Part shown: piece after piece, positions 61,613-64,000 of the stretch
Position numbering within the stretch: position 1 is the first letter of the stretch
Layout: the number at the start of each line of letters is the position of its first letter
Assembly: GCA_026169815.1 (NCBI GenBank)
Contig: JAPFDT010000048.1
Location: forward strand, 1 to 64,000
Length of the DNA: 64,000 nt
Source of the DNA: Pseudogracilibacillus sp.
GTDB taxonomy: Bacteria > Bacillota > Bacilli > Bacillales > Amphibacillaceae
Direction: 5' to 3'
The notes under the pieces: model-generated
Told to the model about the DNA's origin: nothing
The model's database searches: none
The model's input: the letters and a program-made list of their open reading frames with translations, nothing else
Made by a program: the position numbers and the translations under genes

Positions 61613-62772
61613 TTTATCCATTCCTTTATCGCATTTTTTGAATTTGTTAATTTACCCATAACAATGTCATATTCAATTTCTGTTAATGTTTCACTTATCC
61701 ATCTGCCTCTAGGATAATCTCGAAATATATTTTGTAAGTCGCTTCCATTAAACTCTAATTGTACACGACTTGTTACAGGTAAGTTATGATAAACTTTCAT
61801 AAACTCTTCTTTAATATCGCTGTGACAAACTAATCCAATCAAATGAAAGAAACTAGGTTGTTCATTCTTAGGTAATTGATAAGCTAACCAATTGTTAACC
61901 CCATATTGTAAATAATAATCTAATAAGGTAACAAGTGATGTAGCGGATTGTTTCGTTTTATTCGGTAATTTCCATTTTTTAGTCCATGTCGTTATCGAAA
62001 TATTTCTATCTATATAATGAAACAATGCAATGACTTCCGCAACTGTAACGAATGATGTTGTGTTTTTAGGTAGCTTATCTAATAGTGATGGTACTTCTTG
62101 GAAAACAGGAAGTACTTTTTGTAACTTTACTTCTTTCATTAATTCGATAGCAGATTGAACATATTCGCCTTGAAAAATAAGTCGCAATTCATTTGTAATT
62201 CGTTCAACTGCAACGGATTTAAGTAAATGTTTCAAGTCTTTCATTGCTTCTAATGTTGCTCGTTCTATTGTGAAGTTTAATTGACTAACAAAACGGATGG
62301 CTCGCAAAATACGTAAAGGATCTTCTGTGAAACGATCATTAGCATGACCGACTGTTTGGATCCGGCTATTTTTCAAATCAGCTTGTCCATTAAACAAATC
62401 AATTATTTTCCCATGCTGATTCATCGCAATAGCATTGATTGTAAAATCACGTCGCTGTAAATCCTCGGATAATAAGCGTTCATTTATTGCAATATTTTCA
62501 TGACGGAATGTCGTTATTTCATAAGAGACATGTTCATACCTGACAATTACCGTTCCATGCTCTACTCCGACCGGAATAACATCAGGGAAAATCTTCATTA
62601 ACTGTTCTGGTGTAGCTGAAGTAGTAATATCGACATCTTCTATCGGTCGTTGCAACAAGAAATCTCTCATACATCCACCAACAAAATATGCCTCATATTG
62701 ATGTTCTTCTATCATTTGCAATACAGTACTTGCTTCTTTTAGCACACGTGGCATATTATGTGTCATTGTCAT
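61588..62772 (-). CDS. cca: CCA tRNA nucleotidyltransferase
   Basis: Adds or repairs the 3' CCA end of tRNAs. The 395-residue class II enzyme has the nucleotidyltransferase motif FVGGCMRDFLLQ and the metal pair in IEDVDITTSATPEQ, then RRDFTINAIAMN and EDPLRILRAIRF. No good Shine-Dalgarno is visible; ATG 62772 is the earliest reasonable start, with 62766 and 62754 as alternatives. It overlaps the end of bshA by 17 nt and the start of birA by 25 nt, showing a tightly coupled operon. Confidence 0.94.
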   Translation of the reverse strand: MTMTHNMPRVLKEASTVLQMIEEHQYEAYFVGGCMRDFLLQRPIEDVDITTSATPEQLMKIFPDVIPVGVEHGTVIVRYEHVSYEITTFRHENIAINERLLSEDLQRRDFTINAIAMNQHGKIIDLFNGQADLKNSRIQTVGHANDRFTEDPLRILRAIRFVSQLNFTIERATLEAMKDLKHLLKSVAVERITNELRLIFQGEYVQSAIELMKEVKLQKVLPVFQEVPSLLDKLPKNTTSFVTVAEVIALFHYIDRNISITTWTKKWKLPNKTKQSATSLVTLLDYYLQYGVNNWLAYQLPKNEQPSFFHLIGLVCHSDIKEEFMKVYHNLPVTSRVQLEFNGSDLQNIFRDYPRGRWISETLTEIEYDIVMGKLTNSKNAIKEWIKCHPPEVN

Positions 62773-63898
62773 CACTTGAACGAATAACTTTATGGTATAA
62801 GTCAATATATTGACTTATAATCTCATCTGATGAAAAATGATTTTGGACACGTTCTAATCCTCTTTTTACAAAGGATTGATAACTTATCTCATCATCTATC
62901 AATTGAATGGCATATTGAGCCGCAGCTTCTACGTCGCCTAAATCTACAACATAACCCGTTTCCCCATCTTTAATAACTTCAGGAATCCCACCTACGTTTG
63001 TTGCAATAGGAACTACTTCACAAGACATTGCCTCTAAGAGAACTAAGCCAAAACTTTCCTTTTGCGACAGTAATAATTTTATATCAGAAATAGATAATAA
63101 ATCACTAATATTTTTCTGGCGTCCTAAAAACAATACTTTATCTGTTAATTCTAATGACTCTACTAAATTAAAAATTGGTTGGGTTTCAGGACCATCGCCA
63201 ACTAAAATTAATTTAGCTTTTCGTTGGCCAGCCACTATCGCAAATGTTCGGACAACATCTTCTATCCGTTTCACTTTTCTAAAATTAGATATATGAATAA
63301 ACACTTTTTCATCAGGAGCAATATTATAATTTGCTTTTAAAAACTCCCGATCCTTGCGAACATATTCTTCTTCATTTATAAAATTATAAATAACAGATAT
63401 ATCTTTTACAACTTCTAATTGTTCTTTTGTTTGTTCGACTAATTGATTAGATACTGCTGTAACTGCGTCTGATTGTTCAATTCCATAAGCAATCATTCTT
63501 TTAAATGTTTGATCATATCCTAATACTGTAATATCTGTACCATGTAATGTTGTTACTATTTTTACATCTTTATCTGCTATATCCCTAGCTAGAATTGCAC
63601 TAATAGCATGTGGCATAGCATAATGTACATGTAAAACATCCAGTTCTTCACGATCTATCACTTGAGCCATTTTTGCTGCTAATGCGAGATCATATGGTGG
63701 ATGTTGAAATACCGGATAATGATTGATTTCTACTTCGTGATAATAAATATCTGGGTGAACACAATCTAAACGAAAAGGTAAACTAGATGTAATAAAATGT
63801 ACTTCATAGCCTCTTTCAGCTAACATTTTCCCTAATTCAGTTGCAATGATGCCAGAACCTCCAACTGTAGGATAACATGTAATTCCAATTTTCATCAT
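62756..63898 (-). CDS. bshA: N-acetyl-alpha-D-glucosaminyl L-malate synthase BshA
   Basis: GT4 glycosyltransferase of 380 residues that starts bacillithiol synthesis by joining UDP-GlcNAc and L-malate. The glycine-rich start CYPTVGGSGIIATELG, HVHYAMPHAISA, LHGTDITVLG and ESFGLVLLEAMSC (nucleotide-binding E-x7-E) are as in YpjH of B. subtilis. ATG 63898 overlaps the mgsA stop by 4 nt (ATGA). The BshB1 deacetylase gene, which lies between mgsA and bshA in B. subtilis, is missing at this place. Confidence 0.93.
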   Translation of the reverse strand: MMKIGITCYPTVGGSGIIATELGKMLAERGYEVHFITSSLPFRLDCVHPDIYYHEVEINHYPVFQHPPYDLALAAKMAQVIDREELDVLHVHYAMPHAISAILARDIADKDVKIVTTLHGTDITVLGYDQTFKRMIAYGIEQSDAVTAVSNQLVEQTKEQLEVVKDISVIYNFINEEEYVRKDREFLKANYNIAPDEKVFIHISNFRKVKRIEDVVRTFAIVAGQRKAKLILVGDGPETQPIFNLVESLELTDKVLFLGRQKNISDLLSISDIKLLLSQKESFGLVLLEAMSCEVVPIATNVGGIPEVIKDGETGYVVDLGDVEAAAQYAIQLIDDEISYQSFVKRGLERVQNHFSSDEIISQYIDLYHKVIRSSDDNDT

Positions 63899-64000
63899 TG
63901 TTTAGCATCCTTTTCACGTTGTTTATTTACGATATCACGCCAAGATAAATCGCCTCTTTCAATACTACGAATAATTATTTCAGCTGCTGAAATATTCGTT
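63895..64000 (-). CDS. mgsA: Methylglyoxal synthase MgsA, C-terminal end only
   Basis: The window edge leaves only the last 34 or so codons. They read ISAAEIIIRSIERGDLSWRD and end KQREKDAKQ. This resembles the MgsA C-terminus of B. subtilis (GTAEILVRTLDEGVFDFRDL) in sequence and in position upstream of bshA. MgsA converts dihydroxyacetone phosphate to methylglyoxal. The assignment rests on a short stretch and is moderate. The stop overlaps the bshA start by four bases. Confidence 0.65.
   Translation of the reverse strand, partial: TNISAAEIIIRSIERGDLSWRDIVNKQREKDAKQ

Overview
The window looks like a chromosomal core segment of a low-GC, spore-forming member of the Bacillaceae. The DNA is AT-rich, ribosome-binding sites are strong AGGAGG types, and TTG and GTG starts are frequent. 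Many gene orders are those I know from Bacillus subtilis: yqgE-pbpA, ccdA..ccdC-yneK..acnA..yneP/Q-yneR..plsY..yneT-parE-parC, dynA-ypcP, yqgS..gluP-yqgN, ypsC-rnpB-gpsB, yppE..recU-ponA, and nth-dnaD-aspB-tseB-panDCB-birA-cca-bshA-mgsA. Closest relatives are probably Oceanobacillus/Virgibacillus-like genera, but that is inferred from gene content only. I see no tRNA or rRNA genes, CRISPR arrays, prophage, transposase or integrase genes.

Layout. 0-5 kb: MFS transporter, PBP2A, two small membrane-anchored proteins, ribosomal protein L33. 5-9.3 kb: a ba3-type cytochrome oxidase operon with its Sco copper chaperone, a divergent ICMT-family membrane methyltransferase and a cold-shock gene. 9.4-15.7 kb: NlpC/P60 hydrolase, thyA-dfrA, tatA-tatC, and a ccdA..ccdC group interrupted by an orphan MrpB-like gene. 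15.9-28.3 kb: PAS histidine kinase, aconitase, a fused YneP-YneQ protein, yneR, yidD, folE2, plsY, yneT, parE and parC. 28.4-32.2 kb: a four-gene leucine/isovalerate-type acyl-CoA cluster lacking three genes of the B. subtilis version. 32.4-39.5 kb: tandem dynamin DynA, the YpcP exonuclease, a DUF1657 protein, and a pair of uncharacterised lipoproteins. 39.7-47.9 kb: PdaC-like deacetylase, FAD/Rieske oxidoreductase, LTA-synthase-family enzyme, an unknown membrane-anchored protein, rhomboid protease and 5-FTHF cyclo-ligase. 48-56.4 kb: small lipoprotein, YpsC, RNase P RNA, GpsB, Cdd, YppE, RecU, PBP1, endonuclease III and DnaD. 56.5-64 kb: one minus-strand run from mgsA (cut by the edge) through bshA, cca, birA and panB-panC-panD, then tseB and aspB.

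Functionally the window is rich in envelope genes (two PBPs, GpsB, TseB, LTA synthase, PdaC, NlpC/P60, Tat) and aerobic respiration genes (oxidase, Sco, CcdA/CcdC, aconitase). It also holds chromosome maintenance (topoisomerase IV, RecU, Nth, DnaD) and cofactor synthesis (folate, pantothenate, biotin, bacillithiol).

The most interesting points are the read-through fusion of yneP and yneQ, an 18-bp palindromic terminator that encodes the same last five residues of two convergent proteins, a 12-bp inverted repeat that would hide the yqgE ribosome-binding site, and a biotin-dependent carboxylase gene pair without a biotin carboxylase. The overlapping lipoprotein pair at 37.4-39.5 kb is the only unit I cannot assign and is the best candidate for undescribed biology. 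Most of the window is conserved housekeeping DNA.
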